Shown here one piece after another: positions 1 to 7,550 of a stretch of DNA of 64,000 nucleotides; the stretch's first letter is position 1, and each line of letters opens with the position of its first letter. Source of the stretch: Poriferisocius sp965200775 (GTDB lineage Bacteria > Actinomycetota > Acidimicrobiia > Acidimicrobiales > Bin134); assembly GCA_965200775.1 (NCBI GenBank), contig OZ241383.1, forward strand, positions 868,001 through 932,000. Reading direction: 5' to 3'. A model generated the notes under the pieces. That model saw only the letters and a list, made by a program, of their open reading frames with translations. It made no database searches and was not told where the DNA came from. Both the position numbers and the translations under genes were made by a program.

Positions 1-251
1 ACCCCCACGTCGTAGCCGGCGTCGCGCACCGCCGGGATGGCTTGGATGTGGTCCCAGTGCCCGTGTGTTTCCAGGATGGTGCGCACTCCGAGAGCCGAGC
101 ACAGTTCCAGCAGCAGGTCGTGTTCGTTGGCGGCGTCTATCAGCACCGCTTCCCCGGTCTGGCGGCAGCGGACCACGAAAACGTTGTTGTCCATCGGCCC
201 CACCACCACTTTGTGGATCTCGGCTTGGGTGTCTTGCCAGTGCAGGGTCAT
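1..251 (-). CDS. Metallo-beta-lactamase-fold hydrolase, partial
   Basis: The first 83 codons of a protein read leftwards off the window edge, so the C-terminal part is missing. Residues 62-68 read T-H-G-H-W-D-H, the HxHxDH metal-binding motif of the metallo-beta-lactamase superfamily, and the preceding segment (PMDNNVFVVRC, then a strand ending in LIDAA) fits the first beta strands of glyoxalase-II-like members. The start is the ATG whose complement lies at 249-251. Substrate cannot be told from this fragment. It is divergent from the acyl-CoA dehydrogenase gene, with about 210 bases between them that hold no evident gene. Confidence 0.75.
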   Translation of the reverse strand, partial: MTLHWQDTQAEIHKVVVGPMDNNVFVVRCRQTGEAVLIDAANEHDLLLELCSALGVRTILETHGHWDHIQAIPAVRDAGYDVG

Positions 252-462
252 GTCGGGTTCGCTCGCAATCTGGTTTTGACCTGTCGGCCCCGATTTGGTC
301 CCGGCTCAAGTCTCTTACTTGGCCTGCTTGATTGTGCCCCATTCTCCGGCCCGGCGGTGAATCCGACTTCGCGTCAGGTTCTTGTTGCCGGTCGGGTGGT
401 GATTTGGGCGGTTGGTGGCTCCGGGCATGGATACCGCAGGCGCCGTCTAGTAGAAACAGGAC

Positions 463-1578
463 GTGAACTTTGCCTTCAGTGAGGAACAGGAGGAGCTGCG
501 GCGATTCGTCCGGCAGTTCCTGGAGGACAAATCCCCCGAATCGGCCGTCCGGGAGCAGATGGACACCGAGAAGGGTTACGACGACGCCGTTTGGGCACAG
601 ATGGCCGAGCAACTCGGCTTGCAGGGGCTCATCATCCCCGAGGAGTACGGCGGCAGTGGGTTCAGCTATGTCGAGCTGATCGTGGTGCTGGAGGAGATGG
701 GCCGGGCCCTCCTTTGCGCCCCGTTCTTTTCCAGCGTGGTGCTTGCCGCCAACGCCCTCATCCACAGCAGGGACGAGGAGGCCAAGTCCGCTCTGCTGCC
801 CCGAATCGCTGCGGGCGAGGCCGTGGCCGCTCTGGCCTTCACCGAGGAGAACGGGCGGTGGGGCGAGTCGGGCATCACCGTGGAAGCACAACCGGACGGT
901 GACGGCTGGCGGGTCACCGGCACCAAGATGTTCGTGATCGACGGCCACACTGCCGATGTGGTGCTGGTAGCGGCTCGCACTTCCGGCGGGGTGAGCCTGT
1001 TCTGGTGTCCCGCCGACGCCGACGGTCTGACCCGCACCCCGCTGTCCACCATGGACCAGACCCGCAAGCAGGCCCGCCTGGACTTCGACAACACCCCGGT
1101 AACCCTGATCGGTGCCGAGGGTGGCGGCTGGCCGGTTCTGGAACGGGTTCTAGACCTGGCCGCGGTGGCGCTGGCAGCCGAGCAGGTGGGCGGCGCCCAG
1201 ATGTGTCTGGACATGTCGGTGCAGTACGCCAAGGATCGGGTGCAGTTCGGGCGGCCCATCGGTTCGTTTCAGGCCATCAAGCACAAGTGTGCCGACATGC
1301 TGCTGGAAGTGGAATCGGCCAAATCGGCGGCCTACTACGCCGGCTGGTGTGCCTCGGAGCTGAACGACGAGCTTCCGTCGGTGGCCAGCTTGGCCAAGGC
1401 GTACTGCTCGGAGGCCTACTTTCACGCCTCGGCCGAGAACATCCAGATCCACGGCGGGATCGGCTTCACCTGGGAGCACCCGGCTCACCTGTACTTCAAG
1501 CGGGCCAAGTCGTCCGAGCTGCTGTTCGGCGATCCCACCTACCACCGCGAGCTCCTGGCTCAGCGCATCGGGATCTGA
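463..1578 (+). CDS. Acyl-CoA dehydrogenase
   Basis: A 371-residue flavoprotein of the acyl-CoA dehydrogenase family, expected to put a trans double bond into an acyl-CoA thioester using FAD in the cytoplasm. The N-terminal helical domain (FSEEQEELRRFVRQF), the middle beta domain with the TEENGRWG region, and the C-terminal helical domain with YAKDRVQFGRPIGSFQAIKH and IHGGIGFTWEHP are all present in the usual order and length. Translation starts at a GTG that directly opens the family N-terminus. It is the first gene of an apparent four-gene rightward set. Chain-length specificity cannot be told; such enzymes in this class often serve fatty-acid or sterol side-chain breakdown. Confidence 0.9.
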   Translation: MNFAFSEEQEELRRFVRQFLEDKSPESAVREQMDTEKGYDDAVWAQMAEQLGLQGLIIPEEYGGSGFSYVELIVVLEEMGRALLCAPFFSSVVLAANALIHSRDEEAKSALLPRIAAGEAVAALAFTEENGRWGESGITVEAQPDGDGWRVTGTKMFVIDGHTADVVLVAARTSGGVSLFWCPADADGLTRTPLSTMDQTRKQARLDFDNTPVTLIGAEGGGWPVLERVLDLAAVALAAEQVGGAQMCLDMSVQYAKDRVQFGRPIGSFQAIKHKCADMLLEVESAKSAAYYAGWCASELNDELPSVASLAKAYCSEAYFHASAENIQIHGGIGFTWEHPAHLYFKRAKSSELLFGDPTYHRELLAQRIGI

Positions 1579-1604
1579 CCTATCTCCTGATACTCGCCGC
1601 GGTA

Positions 1605-2135
1605 TTGGTGGTCGGGATGGCCGCCTACGCGGTGACGAGGGTGTCGTCCCGACTGGCTCACACCCGGTCTCGGACGGTGTACGACCTAGCCGAGGCGGTG
1701 GACTTCGTGGCCGACCGGCTGCCCGATGAACTGTCGGCCAAGCTCAGCTACGACGATGTGGAAGCTGTGCTGCTGTGGCGGTTGGAGCACCTGCGCCGGC
1801 AGGGGTCGGCCACCTACGGGCGGGCCGACTTGATTCCCACCGCGGCTGAGAGGCGCAACGAGCAGGTGGTGACCAGCGACAACGAGGCGGTGGATTACGT
1901 GCTGGCCCGAGCCACCAGGTCGGGGCGTGACATTGATGCGGTGGATGTGGTGGTGGTGCTCGATCTGGAGAGCCGGTACCTGAAAGCCATCGGCGCGCTC
2001 GGCCCGCCTGCGGGGGAATCGCCTCCCGCGGGGGATACCTCTCCAACCGGGGAATCCTCTCCCGCGGGGGATACCTCTCCAACCAGGGAATCGCCTACCG
2101 CAGGAGAATCGCCTCCGGCGGGGGAATCGACGTAG
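1605..2135 (+). CDS. Membrane-anchored hypothetical protein with Pro/Gly/Ser-rich repeat tail
   Basis: Not recognised by family name. The protein begins with a hydrophobic stretch, followed by a charged region (VYDLAEAVDFVADRLPDEL and a helix with VLLWRLEHLRRQG), and ends in a low-complexity tail built from repeated PAGES/PAGDTSPT-like units, coded by near-identical DNA repeats at about 2007-2130. The start is uncertain. TTG at 1605, GTG at 1608 and ATG at 1617 are possible, but the hydrophobic reading (LTYLLILAAVLVVGMAAYAV) already begins at 1575, overlapping the stop of the dehydrogenase, so a non-standard CTG start is also possible. The middle region may be a cytoplasmic domain on a single N-terminal membrane anchor. 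Confidence 0.6.
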   Translation: MVVGMAAYAVTRVSSRLAHTRSRTVYDLAEAVDFVADRLPDELSAKLSYDDVEAVLLWRLEHLRRQGSATYGRADLIPTAAERRNEQVVTSDNEAVDYVLARATRSGRDIDAVDVVVVLDLESRYLKAIGALGPPAGESPPAGDTSPTGESSPAGDTSPTRESPTAGESPPAGEST

Positions 2136-2155
2136 CCGCGGGGTACGTTGGGGAG

Positions 2156-2347
2156 ATGGACAGGCCTCGGTCGCTGGAGGGTTTCCGGTTCGTGGGGGAC
2201 AAGCGGTCCCAGGTGGTGTACGACCTCGATGCGATACACGACGAGTCGGTCATAGAGGAGCTGGTGGGTTCGGAGCAGTTCCTGGTGTTTGGGCCCGACA
2301 CCCTGGCCGAGGCCCGCAATCGCGGTTACCGGCTCCGTTCGGTGTGA
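2156..2347 (+). CDS. Small hypothetical protein (63 aa)
   Basis: A short acidic protein with no recognised family. A GGGGAG ribosome-binding sequence precedes its ATG, and its end overlaps the following GTG start by four bases (GTGA), which argues that it is a real, translationally coupled member of the set. The sequence is soluble, with a central VVYDLDAIHDESVIEELVG segment. Function unknown. Confidence 0.6.
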   Translation: MDRPRSLEGFRFVGDKRSQVVYDLDAIHDESVIEELVGSEQFLVFGPDTLAEARNRGYRLRSV

Positions 2348-3117
2348 CCCGCAGCGGTTCGGCCCGCTGGCCCACCGCCGGTGGTTTGACGCTGGCCGGA
2401 CATCTGGCAAGGCCCGAGACCACTTGGGTGCGGGCGCTGCCCAGCGTGGTTATCTGCCCCGGGTTCCCGTCGGCGGCCAACGGCGGGCCACGAGCCGCTG
2501 AGCGCCTCTATCCCCTGGCCGACCGGATCGCCCAGAACATGGAGTGGGGCGCGCTGGTGCCCAGCTACCGGGGGTGCGGCGACAGCGAGGGCGATTTCTC
2601 GATGGACGGATGGATCGAGGATGTACGCAGCGCGGTGGACTTCCTGACTGGGCAGGACCAGGTGGAAGGGGTCTGGCTGGCCGGCTTCGGCATCGGTGGC
2701 GCTCTGGCTGCCTTCGTGGCCGGGGAAGACCCCAGGGTCCGGGGGGTGGCCGCCATGGGAGCCCCGGTTGACTTTGCCCATTGGGGCCTGGACGCTTCGA
2801 GGGTGGTCTCGTATGCCCGATCGCTGGGCATCATCTCCACCCCGAACTTCCCGGAATCGGTGGAATCCTGGGGGCAAGCGGCCGACTCCGTCCGGGTGGA
2901 TCAGAGCGCCGCCCGCATCTCCCCCAGGCCGATGCTGGTGCTGCACGGTTCCGACGACAGGGAGGTGTCGCCCCTCGACGCTCGGGCCATCGCCGAGGCC
3001 CACGGCGACGCCGGGTTGCGCATCATCGGCGGCGCCGGCCACCGCCTGCACTCCGACCCCCGCTGCATATCCATCCTGCTGGGCTGGCTCGACTCCCAGA
3101 TCACGCTCATCCCCTGA
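2344..3117 (+). CDS. Alpha/beta-hydrolase-fold protein lacking the usual nucleophile
   Basis: A 257-residue alpha/beta-hydrolase-like protein. An oxyanion-type N-terminal segment (VVICPGFPSAANGG), the SYRGCGDSEGDF region, an acidic residue in HGSDDREV and a late GAGHRLHSDP histidine are all visible. However, the nucleophile elbow reads G-F-G-I-G-G where G-x-S-x-G is expected, so the catalytic serine is a glycine. Either the protein is catalytically dead (a binding or scaffold role) or it uses another residue. It overlaps the preceding small gene by four bases and ends the dehydrogenase-led set. Confidence 0.75.
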   Translation: MTRSGSARWPTAGGLTLAGHLARPETTWVRALPSVVICPGFPSAANGGPRAAERLYPLADRIAQNMEWGALVPSYRGCGDSEGDFSMDGWIEDVRSAVDFLTGQDQVEGVWLAGFGIGGALAAFVAGEDPRVRGVAAMGAPVDFAHWGLDASRVVSYARSLGIISTPNFPESVESWGQAADSVRVDQSAARISPRPMLVLHGSDDREVSPLDARAIAEAHGDAGLRIIGGAGHRLHSDPRCISILLGWLDSQITLIP

Positions 3118-3170
3118 CCGAAGGGAAAAGGAGATAAGGGGGGCAGCCAGAGAGCCTCGTTGGGATTGAG

Positions 3171-3746
3171 TCAGTCCTGCTTGGTCTTGCCCTTGGCTTT
3201 CTGGGCCTTCTTCCAGGCCCGAACCTGTGCAAGGGCCTCGGGGCCGTCGATGTCGGCCACCGAGCGGGGGGTGGAGTCGGCGAACGGGCCGGCTGCGGCC
3301 TGCCAGCCGTCGGGGGTCACCCCAAAGCGCTTGGCCAGAACGGCCAGAAAGATCTTGGCCTTCTCGTCGCCGTAGCCGGGGAGGCCCTTGAGGCGGTCGA
3401 GTAGTTCCTGGCCGGTTTTGGCTCCGGTCCACACCTGGGAAGCGTCGCCGTCGTACTGGCCCACGATGTGACGGGCCAGTTCCTGGGCCCGGCGGGCCAT
3501 CGATCCCGGGAATCGGTGCAGGGCGGGCTTCTCCTTGAACGCAGCCTCGGCCTTCTCTGGGTCGAGTTCGGCCAGCCGCTCGGCGGAGAAGTTGTTGGGG
3601 ATCCGCTCCTTGAGGCGCAGCGGTGATTTGAATGCCCACTCCATGGGGATCTGCTGGTCGAGCATCATGGCCAGCAGCAAGGCGAACGGGTCATCGAGGA
3701 GGAGTTGATCGGCGTCGTGGTCGCCGGTAACGGCAAGTGTTCCCAT
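3171..3746 (-). CDS. HhH-GPD-type DNA glycosylase-like protein
   Basis: A 191-residue protein of the helix-hairpin-helix GPD superfamily, whose members remove damaged bases or nick DNA in base-excision repair. The early DPFALLLAMMLDQQIPMEWAF segment and the hairpin LPGYGDEKA followed by a helix are clear. In true endonuclease III the hairpin reads LPGVGRKTA with a catalytic lysine; here that position is glutamate with a lysine beside it, so activity may differ. No Cys cluster for an iron-sulfur centre is present, and the tail is lysine-rich. This matches the short, uncharacterised actinobacterial HhH-GPD family. Start ATG complement at 3744-3746. It is convergent with the hydrolase set on its left. 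Confidence 0.8.
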   Translation of the reverse strand: MGTLAVTGDHDADQLLLDDPFALLLAMMLDQQIPMEWAFKSPLRLKERIPNNFSAERLAELDPEKAEAAFKEKPALHRFPGSMARRAQELARHIVGQYDGDASQVWTGAKTGQELLDRLKGLPGYGDEKAKIFLAVLAKRFGVTPDGWQAAAGPFADSTPRSVADIDGPEALAQVRAWKKAQKAKGKTKQD

Positions 3747-3851
3747 GTGCGTATCGTAACGTTCGCTAGTTTGAAGCTGTGGCTCGACCCCAGGATTTGC
3801 CTTGGTTGATTCAACCGCCTGGTTGGCGACCGGTCGGGCAAGAGCGAGACG

Positions 3852-4085
3852 GTGTCTCGGTCGCCGGGTAAGCCACCCTTGGTGGCGTCCGTGCTGAGGG
3901 TGTTGGCCCACCCGAGCGTGTGGGCCACGGCCATCCGATTGGGGTGGCGGTTGCGGGGGTGGCCCGATCCGGCCTACAGGAAGTTCCGTATGGTCACCAT
4001 GTACGGCCACCCCCAGGCCCAACCCCAAGGCCAAGACCTGATGGTTTACCTGCGGTGGTGCCGGGCGTGGGAGCGTTCCCGGTAA
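3852..4085 (+). CDS. Conserved small hypothetical protein (77 aa)
   Basis: A short basic protein rich in Trp and Arg, with the core HPSVWATAIRLGWRLRGWPDPAYRKFRMVTMYG and an end reading YLRWCRAWERSR. The pattern PDPxYxxFRxVTxYG resembles small uncharacterised proteins seen in actinobacteria, but this is from memory and not a search. GTG start. It lies just before the HNH endonuclease gene in the same direction, with 41 bases between them. Confidence 0.6.
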   Translation: MSRSPGKPPLVASVLRVLAHPSVWATAIRLGWRLRGWPDPAYRKFRMVTMYGHPQAQPQGQDLMVYLRWCRAWERSR

Positions 4086-4126
4086 TCCCCGCAGACGGAG
4101 CGAGACAGACCACTAAAGTTTCCAGG

Positions 4127-4645
4127 ATGAGCCGGGCGCTGGTGCTGAACGCCACTTTCGAGCCGCTGAGCGTGGTTTCCCCCAGGCGCGCCCTGGTGCT
4201 GGTAATGGCCGGGAAGGCCGAGGTGGTTCTGTCCTCGGAGGAGCGGTTCCGCTCCGAGCGCCTCGACCTGGAGGTGCCGTCGGTGGTCCGGCTGCGCTAC
4301 TTCGTGAAGGTGCCGTTCTTCCGATCCGGAGGTCTCAGCCGCCGGGGGGTGTTCGCCCGGGACGGATACCGCTGCCAGTACTGCGGTCGCCACGCCGACT
4401 CCATCGACCACGTCCGGCCCCGCAGCCGGGGAGGGTCCCACTCGTGGGAGAACGTGGTGGCGGCCTGCCGTCGATGCAACATGGCGAAACGGGATCGGCT
4501 GCTCTCCGAGACTCCCATGACCCTGATGCGTCCCCCGGCAGAGCCCCCTCGTTCGGCCTGGGTGGCCTCCGCGGTGGGCCATGTTCCCCCGGACTGGCTG
4601 CCGTACTTGGATTCGTCGGCCGAGTCCATCGCTCAGACTGCCTGA
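4127..4645 (+). CDS. HNH endonuclease
   Basis: A 172-residue protein with the HNH nuclease fold. Two zinc-binding Cys pairs are visible (CQYCG and CRRCN), bracketing the catalytic IDHVRPRSRGGSHSWENVVAAC region with its H and N residues. The N-terminal part (ALVLNATFEPLSVVSPRRALVLV) is typical of the actinobacterial free-standing HNH family that is very common in chromosomes and not restricted to mobile DNA. Start ATG at 4127. Only two bases separate its stop from the next start, suggesting cotranscription with the lipoate-ligase-like gene. Confidence 0.85.
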   Translation: MSRALVLNATFEPLSVVSPRRALVLVMAGKAEVVLSSEERFRSERLDLEVPSVVRLRYFVKVPFFRSGGLSRRGVFARDGYRCQYCGRHADSIDHVRPRSRGGSHSWENVVAACRRCNMAKRDRLLSETPMTLMRPPAEPPRSAWVASAVGHVPPDWLPYLDSSAESIAQTA

Positions 4646-4647
4646 TC

Positions 4648-5322
4648 GTGACCGTCGGCGGCGGGTGGGAAACCCGTCGTTTCCGAGGGACGGTTGAAGA
4701 ACTGCACAGCCTCGTCCCCGATCCAGCTTCGGGACGGGAGGTTTGGCTGATGTCACCCCTCGACTCTGCCTTGGTCCTGGGCTCGGCCCAACCTGCCGGC
4801 ACCGTGACCAGCAGAGCCGGGGGCGACATCGGTATCGTCCGCCGCCGCAGCGGCGGGGGAGCGGTGCTGGTGGAGCCCGAGGCCTCGGTATGGATCGACG
4901 TGGTGATCGGCCGGTACGATCCGCTGTGGGACGACGACGTGAACCGGGCACCAATGTGGCTGGGTCAGGTGTGGGCGTCGGCGCTGGCCTCGCTGGGGGT
5001 CACGGGTGCAGAGGTCTGCCGGCGCTACGACCCCGGAGCGTGGGGGAGGGTTGCCTGCTTCGCCAGCCGGGGACCGGGTGAGGTGGTCATCGGTGAGGCG
5101 AAAGCGGTCGGGGTGGCCCAGCGCCGCACCCGGACCACCGCCCGGTTCCAGACCCTGTCCTACCTGCGCTGGACCCCCGATGAGTTGGTGGCCCGCCTGA
5201 GCGTGCCGCCGGAGCAAAGCGATGAGTTGCGGGAAGCTCTCGCGTCCGCCGCATCGCCAATCCCCGCGGGCACCGAACACGTTCGAGCCGCGTTCCTGGA
5301 GGCTCTTGTGGCCTTGGGCTGA
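4648..5322 (+). CDS. Lipoate-protein ligase / octanoyltransferase-fold protein
   Basis: A 224-residue member of the BPL/LplA/LipB fold family, which moves lipoyl, octanoyl or biotinyl groups onto lysines of carrier domains. The family signature RRRSGGGAVL is near residue 68, with GEAKAVGVAQRR further on, matching the lysine-containing acyl-binding motif. The sequence is closer to LplA/LipM than to biotin ligase. Start GTG at 4648, two bases after the HNH gene stop. Which acyl group and which target it serves are not visible. Confidence 0.75.
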   Translation: MTVGGGWETRRFRGTVEELHSLVPDPASGREVWLMSPLDSALVLGSAQPAGTVTSRAGGDIGIVRRRSGGGAVLVEPEASVWIDVVIGRYDPLWDDDVNRAPMWLGQVWASALASLGVTGAEVCRRYDPGAWGRVACFASRGPGEVVIGEAKAVGVAQRRTRTTARFQTLSYLRWTPDELVARLSVPPEQSDELREALASAASPIPAGTEHVRAAFLEALVALG

Positions 5323-5405
5323 GACAACTTTGCGGTGGTTGCTTCCTGGCCTCGCACCCCCTCGCTTGACCGTGTGGCGCGTTGGGGTTGCTCTAGGGAG
5401 CAAAA

Positions 5406-5430
5406 GGGGATAATGTGGGACGAAATGGGG
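5406..5430 (+). promoter_or_regulatory. Putative MraZ-binding direct repeats and -10 element
   Basis: Three G-rich pentamers, GGGGA (5406), TGGGA (5416) and TGGGG (5426), sit at exact 10-base spacing about 40 bases before mraZ. Known MraZ operators are TGGG-type repeats with 10-base periodicity, so autoregulation of the division cluster is likely. A GATAAT hexamer at 5409-5414 overlaps the repeats and could be the -10 box, with no good -35 partner. Confidence 0.6.
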
Positions 5431-5467
5431 CCAAGAGGAATCATCGTCCGACCCGAGAGGGAACATC

Positions 5468-5878
5468 ATGCTCACCGGTGAGCATCGCCGTTCCCTGGAT
5501 GACAAGGGCCGGCTCTCGTTGCCTCCGGCCTTTCGACCGGTGCTGGCCGAGAAGGCATACGTGTCGATCTACAAGGACCGATGCATCGGCATATGGGCCG
5601 AGGATGAGGCCCGCAACGCTCTGGAACGCCTGGCAACAGCGGTTCGTAACGGGGAGGCCAACGACGATGAGTTCCGCCGGTTCTCCTCCAGCTTCGAGCA
5701 GGTTCCGGTTGATGCCCAGGGTCGGTTGAGCCTGCCGCTCGCCAAGCGTGAGGAACTGGGCATCGGCAAGCAGGTGGTGCTGGCCGGGGTGTTCAACCGT
5801 GGCGAGGTTTGGGACGCCGACGAGTGGGAATCGGTCCTTGGGGACCGGGGCAGCGATGACATCGGCCGGTGGTTGTGA
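5468..5878 (+). CDS. mraZ: Transcriptional regulator MraZ
   Basis: First gene of the division and cell-wall cluster. The 136-residue product has the duplicated SpoVT-AbrB-like fold of MraZ, with the two signatures LDDKGRLSLP (N-terminal) and VDAQGRLSLP (central). Its role is to bind repeats upstream of its own gene and control the cluster. The start at 5468 gives the family N-terminus MLTGEHRRSLDDKG; an ATG at 5415 would add a non-conserved leader and was not chosen. The coding end is followed by a roughly 300-base non-coding leader before rsmH. Confidence 0.95.
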   Translation: MLTGEHRRSLDDKGRLSLPPAFRPVLAEKAYVSIYKDRCIGIWAEDEARNALERLATAVRNGEANDDEFRRFSSSFEQVPVDAQGRLSLPLAKREELGIGKQVVLAGVFNRGEVWDADEWESVLGDRGSDDIGRWL

Positions 5879-5966
5879 TGGACACCGCCATGAGGGAGAT
5901 CGCCATGAGTGAATCAACCGGAGGGAGGTCGAGACCGGTGGTTCCTATGTGAACTGTGCCACGAGG

Positions 5967-6090
5967 GTCGCTAATGGGCAGTCCTCCGTCCGACGAGATG
6001 GAAGCCCCTACTCCGCCCGCTCGCCATCTGACACAACCGGGGAGAAATCCCGGAGTGCAGTCGCCGGGCGGAGGACTGCCGATTAGCGAC
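5967..6090 (+). repeat. 22-base inverted repeat between mraZ and rsmH (candidate RNA switch or attenuator)
   Basis: Arms at 5967-5988 and 6069-6090 are complementary at 21 of 22 positions and enclose 80 bases. The right arm is followed at once by A and five T residues (6091-6096), like an intrinsic terminator. The loop contains a smaller hairpin (CCGGG/CCCGG) near 6037-6053. The location matches the leader that precedes rsmH (mraW) in actinobacteria, where an mraW RNA motif is known, but covariance has not been tested. Confidence 0.7.
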
Positions 6091-6120
6091 ATTTTTGCCG
6101 TTCGATCACGTCGGACGCAA

Positions 6121-6180
6121 AAGCCGGTTTCCCAGCCGGAGAATCCATAAGGCCGAAAGGCCGGGCTGAAGAGGGAGGTG
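6121..6180 (+). promoter_or_regulatory. rsmH leader hairpins and ribosome-binding site
   Basis: Two compact hairpins lie just before rsmH: CCGG/CCGG at 6124-6139, and GGCC-GAAA-GGCC with a GNRA-type loop at 6151-6162. A strong GGGAGGTG ribosome-binding site follows at 6173-6180, six bases from the ATG at 6187. This spacing decides that start over the GTG at 6178. Confidence 0.6.
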
Positions 6181-6186
6181 AAAAAC

Positions 6187-7170
6187 ATGACGGGGACAAC
6201 TCCGACCACGATCGACAACCGCTTTGGCCATCGTCCCGTCATGGTGGCCGAGGTGGTGGAACACCTTGCCACGGTTCCCGCCGGTACTTTCCTCGACGCC
6301 ACAGTGGGGGGAGGGGGCCACGCCCGAGCCCTGCTGAACGCCCGCAACGATCTCTCATTCGTCGGAGTGGACCGTGATCCCTTCGCCGTTGAGACCGCCA
6401 CCACGGTGCTGGCCGACCGTAACGCCACCATCCGCCAGGCCAGGTTCGCCGAACTCGGCGAGGTGCTGGATTCCCTGGGTGTGTCACGGGTGGTGGGGGT
6501 GCTGTTCGACCTCGGTGTCAGCTCACCGCAGTTGGACAACCCCGATCGGGGGTTCAGCTATCGCCACGACGGACCCCTGGACATGAGGATGGACACGGCT
6601 CAGGACGAGTCGGCCCACGCAGTGGTTAACGGCTGGCCCACCAAGGAGCTGGCCGGCATCCTCCGGGATTACGGCGATGAGCGATACGCGGGCCGGATCG
6701 CCACGGCCATCACCGCGGCCCGGCCCATCTCCACCACCACAGCGTTGGCCGAGGTGGTGCGGGACGCCATCCCCATGCCGGCTCGCCGCAGGGGAGGGCA
6801 CCCGGCCAAGCGCACGTTCCAAGCCATCCGAATCGCCGTCAACGACGAGTTGAACCAGATCCGGCCCGCCTTGGAAACCGCCATCGATCGGATGAGCCCC
6901 GGAGGCCGGGGGGTGGTAATCAGCTACCACAGTGGCGAGGACCGCATCGTCAAGCACGTATTGCGCCACCGCGCCGGTCTTGACGACGAGAACCGCTTCC
7001 GGGGCTTGCCCCGACCTACGGGCCAGGCGTCGCCGTCCATCGAGCTGGTTCCCCGACGCAGCCTCCGTCCCAGCCCAACCGAGGTGGCTGACAACCCCCG
7101 GGCATCCAGCGCTCGTTTCCGGTCTTTCTGTCGAAGAACAGAAGCTCAAGATGAGGGAGACCCCCGATGA
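6187..7170 (+). CDS. rsmH: 16S rRNA (cytosine(1402)-N(4))-methyltransferase RsmH
   Basis: SAM-dependent methyltransferase (formerly MraW) that modifies C1402 in the ribosomal decoding site. The 327-residue protein begins HRPVMVAEVVEHL and has the SAM-binding GGGGHARALL motif, then FDLGVSSPQLDNPDRGFSY and GGRGVVISYHSGEDRIVK, all diagnostic. The ATG at 6187 is preceded by a strong ribosome-binding site. Its stop overlaps the ATG of ftsL by four bases (ATGA). Second gene of the dcw cluster. Confidence 0.95.
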   Translation: MTGTTPTTIDNRFGHRPVMVAEVVEHLATVPAGTFLDATVGGGGHARALLNARNDLSFVGVDRDPFAVETATTVLADRNATIRQARFAELGEVLDSLGVSRVVGVLFDLGVSSPQLDNPDRGFSYRHDGPLDMRMDTAQDESAHAVVNGWPTKELAGILRDYGDERYAGRIATAITAARPISTTTALAEVVRDAIPMPARRRGGHPAKRTFQAIRIAVNDELNQIRPALETAIDRMSPGGRGVVISYHSGEDRIVKHVLRHRAGLDDENRFRGLPRPTGQASPSIELVPRRSLRPSPTEVADNPRASSARFRSFCRRTEAQDEGDPR

Positions 7171-7550
7171 GCAGCGACGTGATGGCCGCTCCACAGCCCC
7201 AACCGCAGGAGGCCCCGGACCCTGCCCGCCAACACCTCCAGGTTGCTCCCAAGCCCCACCGGAAGTTGATACCGAGGGTGGGATGGACGGTGGTCATTCT
7301 GGCGGTGGCAGTGTTGTCGGCGCTGGCCCTTTTCCACGCTGTGATCGTCGATCGCCAAGGTGTTCTCGATGGCCTCAACGATTCGCTGGAGGAGGTCCGT
7401 GTCGAGAACGAGAAGCTCCGACTCGCCGTGGCCGAGGCAGAAGCGCCTGACCGGATCGTTGCCGAGGCCCTCTACAGGCTGGGGATGGTTGAACCGAAGA
7501 GCCGCTTCTACCTCTCGCCGGTGGAGCTGGACGAGAGCGGCATGGGTTGA
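7167..7550 (+). CDS. ftsL: Cell division protein FtsL-like
   Basis: A 127-residue bitopic membrane protein: a Pro/Gln-rich cytoplasmic N-terminus, one membrane helix at about residues 39-60 (VGWTVVILAVAVLSALALFHAV), then a short periplasmic coiled coil (LNDSLEEVRVENEKLRLAVAEAEA). Sequence identity in this family is low, so the call rests on architecture and on its place between rsmH and ftsI, the universal ftsL position. It would form the FtsQLB-type divisome complex. Overlaps rsmH and ftsI by four bases each. Confidence 0.85.
   Translation: MSSDVMAAPQPQPQEAPDPARQHLQVAPKPHRKLIPRVGWTVVILAVAVLSALALFHAVIVDRQGVLDGLNDSLEEVRVENEKLRLAVAEAEAPDRIVAEALYRLGMVEPKSRFYLSPVELDESGMG

Noticed and set aside
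2326..3639. A 437-codon reverse frame across the hydrolase and the HhH gene
   Set aside because: Low-complexity Gly/Arg/Pro translation, overlapping two recognised genes.
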